From positions 23,955,621-24,019,620 of the forward strand of contig OZ024870.1 of the NCBI GenBank assembly GCA_964017185.1: 64,000 nt of DNA, written 5' to 3'. Positions within the stretch are counted from its first letter, which is position 1; each line of letters starts with the position of its first letter. The notes below the pieces were generated by a model. It had not been told where the DNA came from and did no database searches. It saw only the letters and a program-made list of their open reading frames with translations. The stretch is from Rugalucina vietnamica (Eukaryota > Mollusca > Bivalvia > Lucinida > Lucinidae). Of the stretch, positions 12,016 to 24,596 are shown piece after piece. Both the position numbers and the translations under genes were made by a program.

Positions 12016-12102
12016 TACAGTAGACACTTAACACTATACAGCCATTACGTTAACAATAGTCTTGTTTTTAAACCATTTTATGGGAATACTGGTTACATGA
12101 CT

Positions 12103-12338
12103 GAGCCGCGACGCGAGAAAACCGGTCTTCGGAGTTTCCGACCAGCTCTGACACAAACCGACCTGTACAGTCACAGAAGCAGGCTAGAAGCTTGAAGTTT
12201 CGGATTTAAGAAGAAGAGAAATTGTACTATCCGTGTAGCAAAAACAAAGGCGCTGATCAGCTTCGCAGTTACTGCGAAGCTGATCTGCGCCTTTGTTTTC
12301 GCATAGGCAAAAATTCCGATTTTCACACGATGCGGCTC
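12103..12338. mobile_element. GAGCCGC hairpin MITE, copy 1
   Basis: Ends are GAGCCGCGACGCGAGAAAAC and an inverted ...GCGGCTC. The core is a near-perfect palindrome, CTGATCAGCTTCGCAGT against ACTGCGAAGCTGATC, next to GCGCCTTTGTTTTCGC. No matching target duplication is seen (GACT against ATTG). It lies between the two convergent lectin genes. Confidence 0.9.
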
Positions 12339-12645
12339 ATTGTAGTAAGCATGTTGCAAACACCGATAAAGAACAATGCTCTGCCATTTTTTTCTTGTGT
12401 CAAAAAACACTGAAAGTAAAGTCATTCAGGCTTTAAAGAAATCGAATTCGATAATATGAGAAACAGGTGTAATAATAGAATATCAGGGAACATCATTTTT
12501 TTCTTAAACTGATATTTTTTTTAACTATGTCATTTTGTTGTTGCACACCCCTTTTCTTATTGTTATTATACTTGGAAATAAAAATAATGTTGTTGTGTTT
12601 TACATCCTGGCATTCCTGTACAAATCAAATAGGCCGAATGAATTT

Positions 12646-12884
12646 GAGCATCGACGATTTTGGTTTCCGACCAGGTCCGACACAAACTGGTCTGTGCAGT
12701 CACAGAAGATTGCTAGAGGCTGGAAATTTTTGGAGGCTGGAAATTTTGGATTTAGAAAGTAATGGAATTGTATTATTTGTGTAGCGAAACCAAAGGCGCA
12801 GTTTAATACTGCGAATTTCTGCGAAACTGATCTGCGCCTTTGTTTTCGAATATGCAAAATGTTGGTTTTCTCATGCAGTGGCTC
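12646..12884. mobile_element. GAGCCGC hairpin MITE, copy 2
   Basis: Same family, with degraded ends (GAGCATCGACG at left, GTGGCTC at right). It is flanked by a perfect 4-bp duplication, ATTT at 12642-12645 and 12885-12888. It ends just downstream of the stop codon of the minus-strand lectin gene, so it may lie in that gene's 3' UTR. Confidence 0.9.
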
Positions 12885-12934
12885 ATTTGTTCTGATATTA
12901 ATTGATTTTTTTCTGATATTTTCACACTACATTG

Positions 12935-15900
12935 TCACACTAAATTCAGTGTCAATAAAAATATTGCCAACAGAATGGACCATTTGCTGATGAGTATTCT
13001 TGAACCAACACTTGTACCTGGAAGGGAAAAATATCAATACAATGGATTAATTAGATTTTCTAAATCAATGTTACCTTTAATTGACATTCAATGTGACTAA
13101 CTTTATTATACAATTGTTGCCCTTGAGTGAGGGTGACACCCGAGGCAGGTTATATTGCCCAAGGGCGAAGCCCGTGGGCAATATAACCTGTCGAGCGTGA
13201 ACAAATCGTCATGTCACCCTCACTGAAAGGCAACAATTGTTTTATTATACCGAACCACTTTTAAAACAAATAATCGACATGCCACACGACAAACGTATGT
13301 GACTACAAGTGCAACTGCACATTTAGGCGAATATGACGTCAGAGGGTAATATGATCATGCGACATGACAGAATAGCACCCTCCACGTCCACTGCAAACAA
13401 ACGCATGTGACTGCAAGTGCAGCTCCACGTTTTAAGGCAGATATGACGCCAGAGGGTAATATAATTATGCGACATGACAGAATAGCACCCTCCACGTGAC
13501 ATGCTCTGGACCAATCAAAATCCACACTCAGTCAATGAATATTAATGAGGTATAATAAAAGCCAATGTATTTTGATAGTATTATAATTCCACCTGTACTT
13601 CTGCCAAGTTTATTGTCTGCAAATGAAGAATTGTTTCACAAATATTACTGTAGAAATAAAGTTTGACGTAATGAAGCTGACTTACCCATAAAACCGTATG
13701 CTGGTTTCTCGCATATATATCCCATTTTTATACTACACTTCCTGTTGATGTAGGCACCACCGTATATAACAAAAGCACAATTCTCGTCCAAGTTGACATA
13801 ATGTGGGAATCTGCTCCAAGGTCTTAAAATAATAAGAGTAACCAGATGACCAGTTCTGTTAACGCTCACCTGGGATCTGAGATATATACCAATGATCTTG
13901 TTTGACTATTATTGTAGTACTCTAGTCCCACTTGCTACATGTCAAGTTTTGTTACAATACGTTAAGCACTTCCAGAGAAGATTTTTGAAGAGTTTTACCA
14001 TATATGGGCATGGTGGCCATCTTGGTCATGTGACCTGGATTATTAATGAATACAATGGTTCCCCCTTCATATAGATGCGTCCTATAAATTTTTCACTTTG
14101 CTTGGCCAAGCGGTTTCAGAGAAGAAAATATATGAATATGATGGTCATGTGACCTTGATTATTTATAAATACATTGGTCCCCGCTTCATATAGATACTTC
14201 CTATGAGCCGTCCCATGGGAAAACCAACAATCTGCACAGGCGAAAAAAAGGCGCAGATCAGATTCGCGGTAACCGCGAAGCTGATCAACGCCTTTTGTTT
14301 CCGCTTCTCGGATAGCACAATTCCTCCTCTATTTAACTCCAAAAGTTCAAGCTTCTAGCCTGCTTCTGTAGCTGTACAGCCCGGTTTGTGTCAGACCTGT
14401 TCGGAAACCACATTGTTGGTTTTTCTACGAGGCGGCTCATATATTATTCATATAAAATTTGGATTTGATCGGCCGAGGGGTTTCAGAGAAGATCTTTAAA
14501 AATGGTGGACGACGACGGGCGGATGACGAAAGGACGGACGACAAAATGCCTGCCGGTCCTATAAACTAGGAGAGCCTTCGGCTCAGGTGAGCTAAAAATT
14601 ACATGCAGCACATGGCTGAATTATAATGAATATTTTAAAACAAGTATAACATTAACAAAATAACGTAGTTGTTTTTGAAAAATAACGTAGTTGGTTTTGA
14701 GTGTAACTCAGACAGAGTAACTAATGATGGCTAGAACAGCCATCAGTTCTATAACAGCCATCAGTTCCTCTCTTTCTCTGCATAAATATGCAATTGCAAT
14801 CATATAAAATCGTTTTGATGACAAAGTACCGTCCAACTTGATAAATTGGTGCTTTAACACTTACATAAATCCTGGTTGTGGAAGTGGGTTGAAAGTTGTG
14901 TCGAATGCCCAGAAGCCCTCGTGCCCACTGTCAGTCAGGCCCGTAAACCAATTAAGATAAGTCTGGGGGAGTCGCCGCAGATGGTCCGTTACAAAATCCT
15001 AATTTTTAAAAATCAGTAGAAAGCTCACGATAAAATGATGACATTCTGAATACTGACATATTTGAATATTGGTGAAAATGGTCCAATACGTGTTATAGGT
15101 AAATGATTCTCAATTCCCAATCAGAATACTTTTCTAAACAGTATGGACTCTGGTACATGTATAAATATTGCCGGTCATGGGCATCGCACTGATGAATAAA
15201 TTGTATTTTGTTTTATCAGACCTATTACATGTACATGTCCTGTAAGTTTCCAATTAACTCGAGAGTGAACGTTTTTGACTACATAAATAACAAAATAAAT
15301 AAAGATTATAACCGTAGTCAGTATGTTAATGAGAAAAGAGATGGACCATACCGCAGTTTCGGCTACTTAAGCCTGGTGACCCTTTAGATTTGGCAACATG
15401 GAGCCAAAGGGAAAACTGTAACTTTAATTTTGCAACTCGATAGAAAGACTAGTATTATCTAAAAGAATCCAAATACTTCAAACTTTGGTTAGAAAATGAA
15501 TCCGATAAGTTTCTGATTTCTTAGAATATCCTCGCTGATCTCAAAGGATCAAAAGGAAATATAATCTGCACTGAGGATGATGTATGGGGATACATTCAAG
15601 GTCGCCACACGGCACAATACCAGCAATATACAACAAGCTGCTTTCAAGAGCATGGTTAAACAATATTGACCATGTACGAATGTGTTCCCGAAACAAAATT
15701 CAAAATATTCAATTTAGGTCATTGCGTAGAAAGTAGAAAAGATGAATGTTTTAAACTTAATTAACCGTAAATTATGATATAGTTAACATAATTACTAATT
15801 CTGGTTCATCATTTGGTGCCCACATGTAAGACTCGAGAGGACTGCTCAGTTGCTGACAGGTAGACCTCGCCTCGTCCTTCGTCACTGTGGTGTTGCCAAT

Positions 15901-18900
15901 GTAGAAACAGTTTGTCTGGTCCTGTGTGTTCTGTGATAGCCAACCGCCAGGGCAAGGCGAGTCTAATATGTAAGTGAATCTTATTATGAGAACTTAGACA
16001 ATGAACAATTGTCCTTAAAATGTTCGACACGAAAAAGATTGCAGGAATAACAGATGATAAAACACGTACGGTAGAGAAAATAGGGATAAAACTGTCTAAT
16101 AACAAATAAACTGTACATGTAGCTGTCAGATTGTGTGTCTTGTAGAGTTTCCTCACATCCTTTCACTACAATTTACAATTTAAAAATATATATTCGTTGC
16201 TGGACAGTGTTTCATGCAACGATCTTTGACGCTTGTGTTCAAGTCGTTTTATTGTTTATGCCCTAAATGTCTAGGGGACAAAGTTCCATATACGGAGGCT
16301 TAATCAGAACACTTAATAACCTATGCCAAACCTTCTGTTTGTAGTTCACAGATGAAGCCATTTTTGGAGAGACAAGGGACATCATTAAACTCTCCCGTTT
16401 GTGATATCGTGGCACAGTCTTCAGCTCCTCTGTCATTATTTGGCTCCTCGTTCCATATTCTGAAAAAAACGAGCAATACGTTTGTTGAGAGACGTTTCCC
16501 TTAATGTAAAAATGAAAATCATTTTGAAAAAAAATAATTCAATTAAATTGTCAGAAGCAGTTTTGAAATTGAAACGTTAAAGTTACATGTATATATGACA
16601 ATAGTTAATGCATTCAATTACATCCAAATGTTTGCTGTTTACAGTAGTTGTTTGATTTTATATTCAATTTTTTCTCAAAACATTTCGATAACATTGTTGT
16701 AGATTAATGAACATTCATAATTTCAAGGCAAATTATCTATGGGGCCCTTCGTGATCATTTGGTGAGGGTTTGTTTGCAATCACTGCATAAATGTCTTATC
16801 ACAGTTTTATAAAATTAAAAGCATTATATATGATACGGTATATTATACAATTGCTGCCCTTGAGTGAGGGTGACAAGACGAGTTGTTCACCCGAGGCAGG
16901 TAATAAAATCTGTCGAGGGTGAACAAATCGTCATGACACCTTCACTCAAGGGCAACAATTGTTATATTATACCGAACCACTCTTGAAACAAAGAAGCAAC
17001 TACGCATGTGCTACAAGTTCAACTGCACTTTTAGGCGGATATGACGTCAGAGGGTAATATGAACATGCGACATGACGGAATAGTACCCTCCACGTGCAAT
17101 GTAAAACCAACGCATGTGACTACAAGTGCAGCTGCGCTTTTAAGGTAGTTATGAGGTCAGAGGGTAACATGATCATGCGACATGACAGAATAGCACCCTC
17201 CGCGTGACCTGATCTGGACCGATCAAAATCCACAACCAGCCGATGAATATTAATGAGGTATGATAAATAAGTTTAAGACAGGTTACAACGAGCGCTAGTA
17301 TATAATCATGTCTAAGATCTGACATAAATTTGAAGTTTTGCTAATTTTTTTAAATGTCTTTGTTTTAAACAGCCGAAAAACTGAATATTTGCTCTGATAA
17401 ACAGGTGTGGTATGCTTATAGTATGCATATGCGTGGGACAGAGAACTGTAGATTTCCTGTTGATTCAACTTTAAATAATCAATGAATTTTAAGACAGTCT
17501 TTAAAATTAAGCAAGTGATTAGATGTATGTTAGATCTCAGACATAGCTTTATATAATTATTAATGTTAAATACAAGAATATTGGTCGTACTAATGTCTCA
17601 TTTTCAAAATATTCCATACTTACATAAGCGATTTATTGGCTGTTGTACCATCTGCCCATCTCCACGTTGATGAGTCTTGTTTGTTGTTTAGTCCTGTCCA
17701 GTAACCATTCCATCTTGTCTTGGTTATTAGTTCCAGCCACATCTAAAAAGACTGCAATTTTAACCCACATTTGACGAATGGATTTTCCCGTCATTATCAT
17801 TAGGGTGAGTCCACTTTCATTGTAGTGGCGTCAGGAGTGATTTTTTTAAATTTTATTCAATTTTTTCGATAAGAATTCTCTAAGCAAACAGAATAGCCCC
17901 AGATGGGACGCCTCGTTCTGCGGCGTCACATCTGGGGCTATTCTGTTTGCCTATGTCCCATAAAAGGGACGCTATGCTTAAATGAGTTAAAGTCAAATGC
18001 GCAAAAGGAACTATGCTCTAGCTTTGATTTTTTTTATTTTTTTAATTAAAAGTGATCCAGTACCTACGAAACTGCAAAAGTCAAAGTTTCAAAACTATGT
18101 AGTAAACACGCCATATATCATTAGACAATATACTGTATGTGTTTGCATGGTATGTCTATGTTAAACTCAGACTCGGGGTCTCTATTCCCGACTCCCAAAA
18201 TGTCTTTATGACCCTATAGATTTTAATCATCTTGCTTAGCACAACAAAGGTGTGACAATGTCAAGGTTGCAGGCGGGACATCGGGTTGCCAAATAGTGGC
18301 TTTTGGACCGGTATCTATAATATATGTACATAGCAAAACGTTTTTTTTTGTTTACAGATTTTTTCTGTATCGTTAACGTACTGTATAGTAATTGTGATAT
18401 GTAATAGTAATTCTTCAACATACCCTTTCGTCCTGCGAGTCCACCTTTAGCAGCAGTGCCCCGTGTTGGCTGCATGTCCGTTTGGCGTCTTGCCAGGACA
18501 GTCTTTTGACGTCTTCTATCAGGTAACAGCTTTGTCCAGCCCGCATCCACCCACTGGGGCAACCAAACTTTGTTTGCGTCAGAAGAGACGGGTCTGAAAT
18601 ATTAGTAAAAGGAAAAGATAATACTTACTTTGATGTATCACTTTCGAAGAACGGTCCGCGGGCTATAACCATGCGTTCTGATGACATTCTGCTATATGTA
18701 AACAAATACATTTGCAAAAGAAGAACAACAAAATGATCGTCTAAAAAGTATACAGAAAAATGATACTATCTTAACCCATTTTTGACGCATGGAGTTGCCC
18801 ATCATAAACGTAAATTTTGTGTATGTCCACTTTTACTTTAAAGGTTCAAAATAATTTGAATTTTTTGATGAAATTACTGTAATCGATCAGAATAGCCTCA

Positions 18901-21900
18901 GTAAGGACGCTGTGTACTGTTGTATCAGATCTGGAGCTTTGGTGATAGCCTACGTGCATTTTCCAAAGAAAGGACACCAGGCTTCTTTGCAATTAACAAT
19001 TTGTAATTTGATAACCGGAGACGATCGTTTGTTATTGTATATAACCTTAGTGCGATGTATTTTTTTTACTGTTTAGTAGCTTTCGTGCTCATTCCCTGTC
19101 TGAGAACTTTGCCATATGTACATGCTACACTCATTTAGCTACATACATGTACATACGTATAAATGCGAAAACATTAGTTAGTTCTCTAACCATCATTTTC
19201 CTTCATACAGATATAGTTTTCCGTGTTGTTACAATTCAGATCAGCAAACTTTCCATTTCTATAGAAAGCTCCACATTTTTCTTTTGCTCCCAGGTCGTTT
19301 GGTTCGAATGCCCAAGTTCTGAAAATGGCAATAAAGACGTTGAAGTTAATATACTTTTAGGATGCATACTCACGTAAAACTAAAGTTTAGGTACGAACAA
19401 AGCAAAACAATTCTTCCATCCGCAAATTTAACTAACAAACCATTTTGTTTAATATCTAGTTCAAAGTCAATGAGCTTATATTTTGGTTTTTGATTTAACT
19501 TTAATTCCCAGTCAAGACCAGGACAGAACGATCGCTTCCTATGAAAAAAAAAACGTATTTGTGGGGCGCTTAAAGTTCACGGCGGAGGCAAGTATCGAAT
19601 CCAGGATCTCTTGAGTGCTGCAATATTCCACTGGGTCACTTCTTCTCAATGATTGAAGTGTCATTGACTTTGCTGATTGTACTCTCGTCAACGAGGCTCA
19701 TACAGAGGTACAATCACTTGTACTTACAGACTTGCGGGCCTGATAACCGTACCATCTGTCCATGTAAATCTACCCTCCTGCTGTATATCAGTAAAACCAA
19801 TCCACCAAAGTTGGGATGTTAACTTCACCATTGGTAGCACTTGTTTGATATATGCCTAGCAACCAAAAATAATGATAAAGACAAGTTGGTAGTGCGTTTT
19901 AAACCAGGATAAGAAAACAAATATTTTTATTTTTATTGTAGGACTAGTTTTGTGAATGTACATGTAAATCAGGTACATGTATACAGCTGTACTGTATATA
20001 TGATGACAATAAGTTTGCCTGGGTTTCTCTTTGTTCAGCTTATGTTTTACTTTAATTTCGTTTTTCGTTTTGTCTGCAACATTTTAAAATCCTTACTAAT
20101 TCATCGGGTGTTTCTATAAAGAGAAGATGTGAGTTCTGATTGGCCGCCGATGTTCCTTGCAGCACAGTAGAACATGTTTGATTGGCTGTAGCCCACGTGA
20201 CTAGATTCCAAGGGTCATCGAATGGAACAAGGTGATAACAACCGGTATTGTACGAATACCAGCCACTCAAACACTGTGTTCCTGAAATAGGGATGAAATG
20301 GCGATGAGCGCTATTATTATCTTAAAACACATCCAGACTTATAAAAAATACAATCAGGCAAAGATCAGGAAAAGGCGCAATCAGAAAAAAAGATTTCTAC
20401 TCCAAAACCCGAGGTGGGCAAAAACTAAATTAACAATCAGATACTTATACCATGAAATCATATCGTAATCCGAATGAGCAGCTATTTTCCCGATAGGTGG
20501 CCACTCAGTTACCTAAACTTAACTAAAAATATGAAAATACGCATAAGGCGCCAACAGCACAAAAAAGGTTTCCTACTTCCGTTATGTTCCTCTATAAAAT
20601 TCAAAGATGTCCATTTTAAAGAAGTCACTGCTTGAGTTACACAAAACATATACACCATACAATATAAAGCACTTTTTTTCCTTTTGTATACGAATAAGTC
20701 TTTTGAAATAATAACAACCGCGCTCCTCAACAACCGACTGCAGAGTTGATTAAGAAAGTTCGGGATTGTAATTCTTCTTCAATTGCATAGTGCAGCGTAT
20801 GGTCTTTATTGTTCACTATAGTGACTGCTCAAATATGAAGGCACTTGTCCCCATGATATGCCATTTTATATCTATAAACTTTACGCGCCGTGATAGCCGT
20901 AACACAACGTGACATACGTAGTAGAACGGGGTGAACACCGTCAAAGGCCGTAACGCCCCGTAACTTAACGCAACAAAACGTGTTGAGTATTCCGTAGGAA
21001 ACGGGACGAGACGTGAGACGACCGTGATCAAACGCAACAGAACGTGGAAGATCCGTAGCTTGCCGGGCTATTCACTAGCTTCCCGTTGCACTACGGACCG
21101 CCTCCACGTTTCGCTTCGTACTGTTACGTTCTGTCACGGTGTGTTACGTTCAGCTCGTTTTATCACGGCCCATTACGTTTCTCATTTCCGCCGTGACTAC
21201 CGTGGCAGATTTTTAATACTGCGTTTACACTATGTTCCCGGCGGTCACGGCGGCCACGTTTCAGACAACCGTGAGCAAAACGGGATAACCGTGAGGCAAC
21301 GCAATGGAACGGGATAGGCAAACGTAGCACGCCGGGATAACCGTGAACACCGTGACAAATTTTTTGACAGTTTAAAAATCTGCCACGGCAGTCACGGCGG
21401 AAATGAGAAACGTAATGGGCCGTGATAAAACGGACTGAACGTAACACACCGTGACAGAACGTAACAGTACGTAGCGAAACGTGGATACGGTCCGTAGTGC
21501 AACGGGAAGCTAGTGAATAGCCCGGCAAGCTACGGATCTCCCACGTTTTGTTGCGTTTGATCACGGTCGTCTCACGTCTCGTCCCGTTTCCTACGGAATA
21601 CTCAACACGTTTTGTTGCGTTAAGTTACGGTGCGTTACGGTCTTTGACGGTGTTCACCCCGTTCTACTACGTTTGTCACGTTCTGTTACGGTTATCACGG
21701 CGCGTGAAGTTTATAGATATAAAATGGCATATCATGGGGACAAGTTCCTTCATATTGGAGCAGTCACTGTAGTGAACAATACAGACCATACGCTGCACTA
21801 AACAATTGAAGAAGAATTACAATCCCGAACTTTCTAAATCAACTCTGCAGTCGGTTGTTGAGGAGCGCGATTGGTATTATTTCAAAGGACTAATTCATAT

Positions 21901-24596
21901 ACAAAAGGAAAAAATGTGCTTTATATTGTATGGTGTCTACGTTTCGTCCGTAGCTGACCTTGACAGACCGAAAAAAACGTGTTACGCCTTGGTCAAAACG
22001 TAACTGACCGCAACAGAACGTAACAGGCCGTAATAGAACGTGCTAATAATCGTGATAGATCGTGGATAACCGTAACGTACCTTAGCGCCTCCGTGACACA
22101 CCGGCTTATCACTACCACGGCTTGTTACGGATATTGTAATACAACGTAAGAAAACGTAGCAAAACGTAATAGATCTTGAAAATCAGAGAAATGTATTACC
22201 AAAACTCCACGGCACGCTACGTTTCTAGCAAACGGGGCTGCCGGGGCCGCCGTGAACATAGTGTAAACGCAGTATAAACTGTTAAAAAATTCGTCACGGT
22301 GTCCACGGTTATCCCGGCGTGCTACGTTTGCCTATCCCGTTCCCCTGCGTTGCCTCACGGTTATCCCGTTTTGCTCACGGTTGTCTGAAACGTGGCCGCC
22401 GTGACCGCCGGGAACATAGTGTAAACGCAGTATTACATGTCATAATACAATAGAAACTTATTTTTCGACTGCAAAAAACTTTATTCCAGTGCCTGGTTCT
22501 TGAGATTTTGACAATTTCTTGGGCATCTCACAAAAGGAATCCGTCCCGAAAACCTTTTCTTGATCAAAAGCAAAAACACGAAAAAACGGGGTCAGCAGGA
22601 AGGGAGGTTGGAAATACCTGCTGGTACACTGTATTCGCAAATGTAGCTGTATTTGTCCCCACATCTTTCATCACTGACTGCTCCTTGGAAATTCAATGCC
22701 CCACAGTTTTCAAGGTGGTCTCTATCATCCGGCTCAGCGTTCCATTGTCTACAAAAGTAAATGCGATCACATGAAAAGAAAAACATAAAGGACCCATATA
22801 TCTACCAATTAAAATCGAGCACCAGTTTCAGCACTGGACATAATTTCCCATATCGTGTCGCGGGTGCACTAGAGCCTTCAAGGAATATTTGTACATGCTT
22901 ACATTTAAGGACCATCTTTATCAACCACAATCAAACACTCCAAAGTACGTTGGTAGATGCATATAATATACAATGATCATTCCGACCTTAAGCGTTCAAG
23001 AGCCGGGAAATGTTCCGCTCAAGAACTATTTGATAACGTAATGATAAGATAATTTGAAGCTTACAAGAGATTCTGTTGAGTCTGGATAGCATCGCCACCT
23101 TGGCCCCACATCCATATCCCAGTTGTTCTAAAGTCGTTAAGGTCAGTCCACCATCTTGTTGCTGTTGTCTGGTTCACAAACGCTAACACACTAGTCTGAG
23201 GTAGAAACAAAGTGTTTCGTAAAAATAACAATTGCAAAATTGTTGAAAATACTAGTAACTATCATACAAAATGTAATGTTAACATAGCGACGAATCCGAT
23301 TAGTATATTTATATTATATTTATATTGATTTCGTGTCAGTTTAAAGCATTCTAATTCACTATGTATGTTAATATATATTTGTAGCCACCTTCTTGGAAAT
23401 AGTGACTCGCACGACTTTATTGCCTGGTTGTTTCTTGCCTTTTTGTTTCCTTTTGGGTTTCAATGACCATTGTTTGTTGTGCTTGTGGTGATTATTGACA
23501 TTTTGCATATTTTGGCATTGATTTAATGCCATTATTAGGAAGACCAAAACATAATTTGCACAGAGCAACTACTTACAAACCACGTTTGAACAAATAGTGA
23601 TTCGGAACTGTTAAAATTTCTGTACCAGATCATTGTCCCCGTAAATCCTCAGCAATACAGAGTCTAATTTCCAACACTCTTTATTGGCATCTGACCATGA
23701 TAACCGGGCATCACTTAACCAGTAACAATATCCTGAGTTTCCAGTCACCCATCCATCACCACAGCGAGATGTTATTTGGTCTGGTAGGACTGGAAAATAA
23801 TTATTCCCAATATTTCGTGCATGCTCTAGAGGCGATAAACATTTCTTTTTATTACCCAGCATGCTATATAGATAGTAATTAAACATTTTGGACTGTTTTT
23901 AAACAAGTTCAGTAAAAGCCAGTTCCAACCAGTTTCAATGAACTGTTTCATGTCATGTGACGAACTGTTTTACGGGAAACAGTTTTGACTGTTTCCCAGT
24001 CATTTGACATGTGTTGCATGCTTTTATACTGCCTTGCCATACCTGCAATTATTGTAAACAAAAAGTAATGAAAAGCAACCAACCAATGAAATGAATCAAA
24101 CAAACAAACAAAAACAAGCAAACAAACATAAAACAAACAAAAGCAAAACAAACAAATCCTACATGGCATTAGTCAAATGCCATGTACACATAAATTAAAT
24201 TTTAGAAAACAGAAATCAACCAAACAGCAATAAATTAAAGCAACCAGCTAGAACAAACAAAACAAACAACAAACAAGCAAAACAAACAGAATTGAGAATA
24301 GCAAAGAAACAAACATAAAACAAAAATGAACAAAACAAACATCTTAAAAACCCAAACCAAAACAAACAAGGAAACTAATGACCTGTTCAACTAAACCAGG
24401 ATATAAGCATGTTTCGTCCATATTTTCATTGTTACAACCAATCTTATTACATGTATTAAGTGAGTGAGACACACATTTAGCAAACATGTTGACGCAATAC
24501 TCCAACTAGGAAAATCAGAACATTGGATCACATTCAGTACCACTTACCTGCATTAGCCAGCAAAAACAACCAAAATATTAAAACACGGAAGTTCAT
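12935..24596 (-). CDS. Four-CTLD C-type lectin with C-terminal hydrophobic tail
   Basis: Fourteen exons, in transcript order: 24596-24548, 23789-23626, 23195-23065, 22748-22618, 20281-20097, 19855-19728, 19318-19191, 18593-18424, 17742-17624, 16459-16332, 15962-15796, 14998-14865, 13822-13686, 13017-12935; about 617 residues. Exon 1 is a signal peptide (MNFRVLIFWLFLLANA). Each CTLD (about 20-158, 159-305, 306-444, 445-590) uses three exons with boundaries in phases 0, 2 and 1 and has six cysteines (long form), beginning CGDGW, CLSGW, CPSGW and CPGGW. Only CTLD3 keeps both EPN and ND (WNEEPNND, EFNDVPC), so it is the likely Ca2+/sugar-binding domain. CTLD2 has EPN without ND; CTLD1 has EPD; CTLD4 has lost the motif (WSRFPH). 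The tail is hydrophobic to its very end (WSILLAIFLLTLNLV), which favours a GPI anchor over a TM helix. Two donors are weak (GTTAGA, GTTTGG) but keep phase. Likely a surface lectin of recognition or immunity; the ligand is unknown. Confidence 0.9.
13104..13558. mobile_element. CAATTGTTGCCCTTGAGTGAGG palindromic element, copy 1
   Basis: Begins TTATACAATTGTTGCCCTTG. An inverted match, AGGCAACAATTGTTTTATTA, lies near 13226-13245 around an internal hairpin (TATATTGCCCAAGGGCGAAG). A tail of about 300 bp ends TGAATATTAATGAGGTATAA. A second copy is at 16842-17268. Both sit in introns of the four-CTLD lectin. Confidence 0.8.
14205..14438. mobile_element. GAGCCGC hairpin MITE, copy 3
   Basis: Runs from GAGCCGTCCCATGGGAAAAC to GAGGCGGCTC with the core palindrome GCGGTAACCGCGAAGCTGAT. 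Flanks CTAT and ATAT are a near-duplication. Lectin intron 13823-14864. Confidence 0.9.
15480..15662 (+). repeat. Diverged unit of the 373-bp repeat family
   Basis: Contains GATCTCAAAGGATC, ATAATCTGCACTGAGGATGA and GCCACACGGCACAATACCAG, matching the array at 46433-47285. Single degraded unit in a lectin intron. Confidence 0.6.
16842..17268. mobile_element. CAATTGTTGCCCTTGAGTGAGG palindromic element, copy 2
   Basis: Matches 13104-13558 almost end to end (TTATACAATTGCTGCCCTTG ... TGAATATTAATGAGGTATGA) but lacks part of the internal hairpin. Lectin intron 16460-17623. Confidence 0.8.
17759..17992. mobile_element. AGCCCCAGATG hairpin MITE, copy 1
   Basis: Contains the inverted pair AGAATAGCCCCAGATGGGAC and CACATCTGGGGCTATTCTGT around CGCC, preceded by a conserved block (GACGAATGGATTTTCCCGTC ... 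GTAGTGGCGTCAGGAGTGA). The reverse-oriented relative is at 41738-41948; a decayed piece lies at about 18775-18935. Confidence 0.75.
19525..19660 (-). mobile_element. Possible tRNA-derived SINE head
   Basis: On the minus strand GACCCAGTGGAATATTGCAG is followed by GATCCTGGATTCGATACTTG, the order and spacing of RNA polymerase III boxes A and B in degraded form. Low sequence quality; could be chance. Confidence 0.3.
20350..20566 (-). mobile_element. RT-element 3' fragment, minus-strand copy
   Basis: Reverse complement of part of 10134-10399: AAGATCAGGAAAAGGCGCAA, GTGGCCACTCAGTTACCTAA and GGCGCCAACAGCACAAAAAA are all present. Diverged; 5' truncated. Lectin intron. Confidence 0.85.
20640..22434. 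mobile_element. Nested CGTAAC-word foldback element
   Basis: Arm A (about 20640-21215) is inverted at about 21366-21945: both contain the GAACAATA-CAGACCATACGCTG block and the CAACTCTGCAGTCGGTTGTT block. Arm B (21216-21375, starting AATACTGCGTTTACACTATG) is inverted at about 22270-22434 (ending CATAGTGTAAACGCAGTATT). The interior is packed with degenerate words CGTAACAGAACGTAAC, ACGTAGCAAAACG, GGATAACCGTGA and their complements. It is GC-richer than its surroundings. The apparent ORFs are mirror images produced by the inverted arms. It fills most of the intron between CTLD1 and CTLD2 of the minus-strand lectin. Confidence 0.8.
24080..24370. repeat. AAAC/AACAA low-complexity tract
   Basis: Long stretch of AAACAAACAAAC-type sequence in the first lectin intron; no genes or hairpins seen. 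Confidence 0.7.

Noticed and set aside
20816-21772. Mirror-image ORFs on both strands as paired coding genes
   Set aside because: They are the same low-complexity sequence read on two inverted repeat arms; no domain and no codon bias.
23585-23640. Frameshift (extra T) in the first CTLD exon of the minus-strand lectin, after GDNDLVQKF
   Set aside because: Ending the exon at GATCTG before GTACAG gives phase 0 and joins smoothly to the next exon, as in the other modules. No frameshift is needed.
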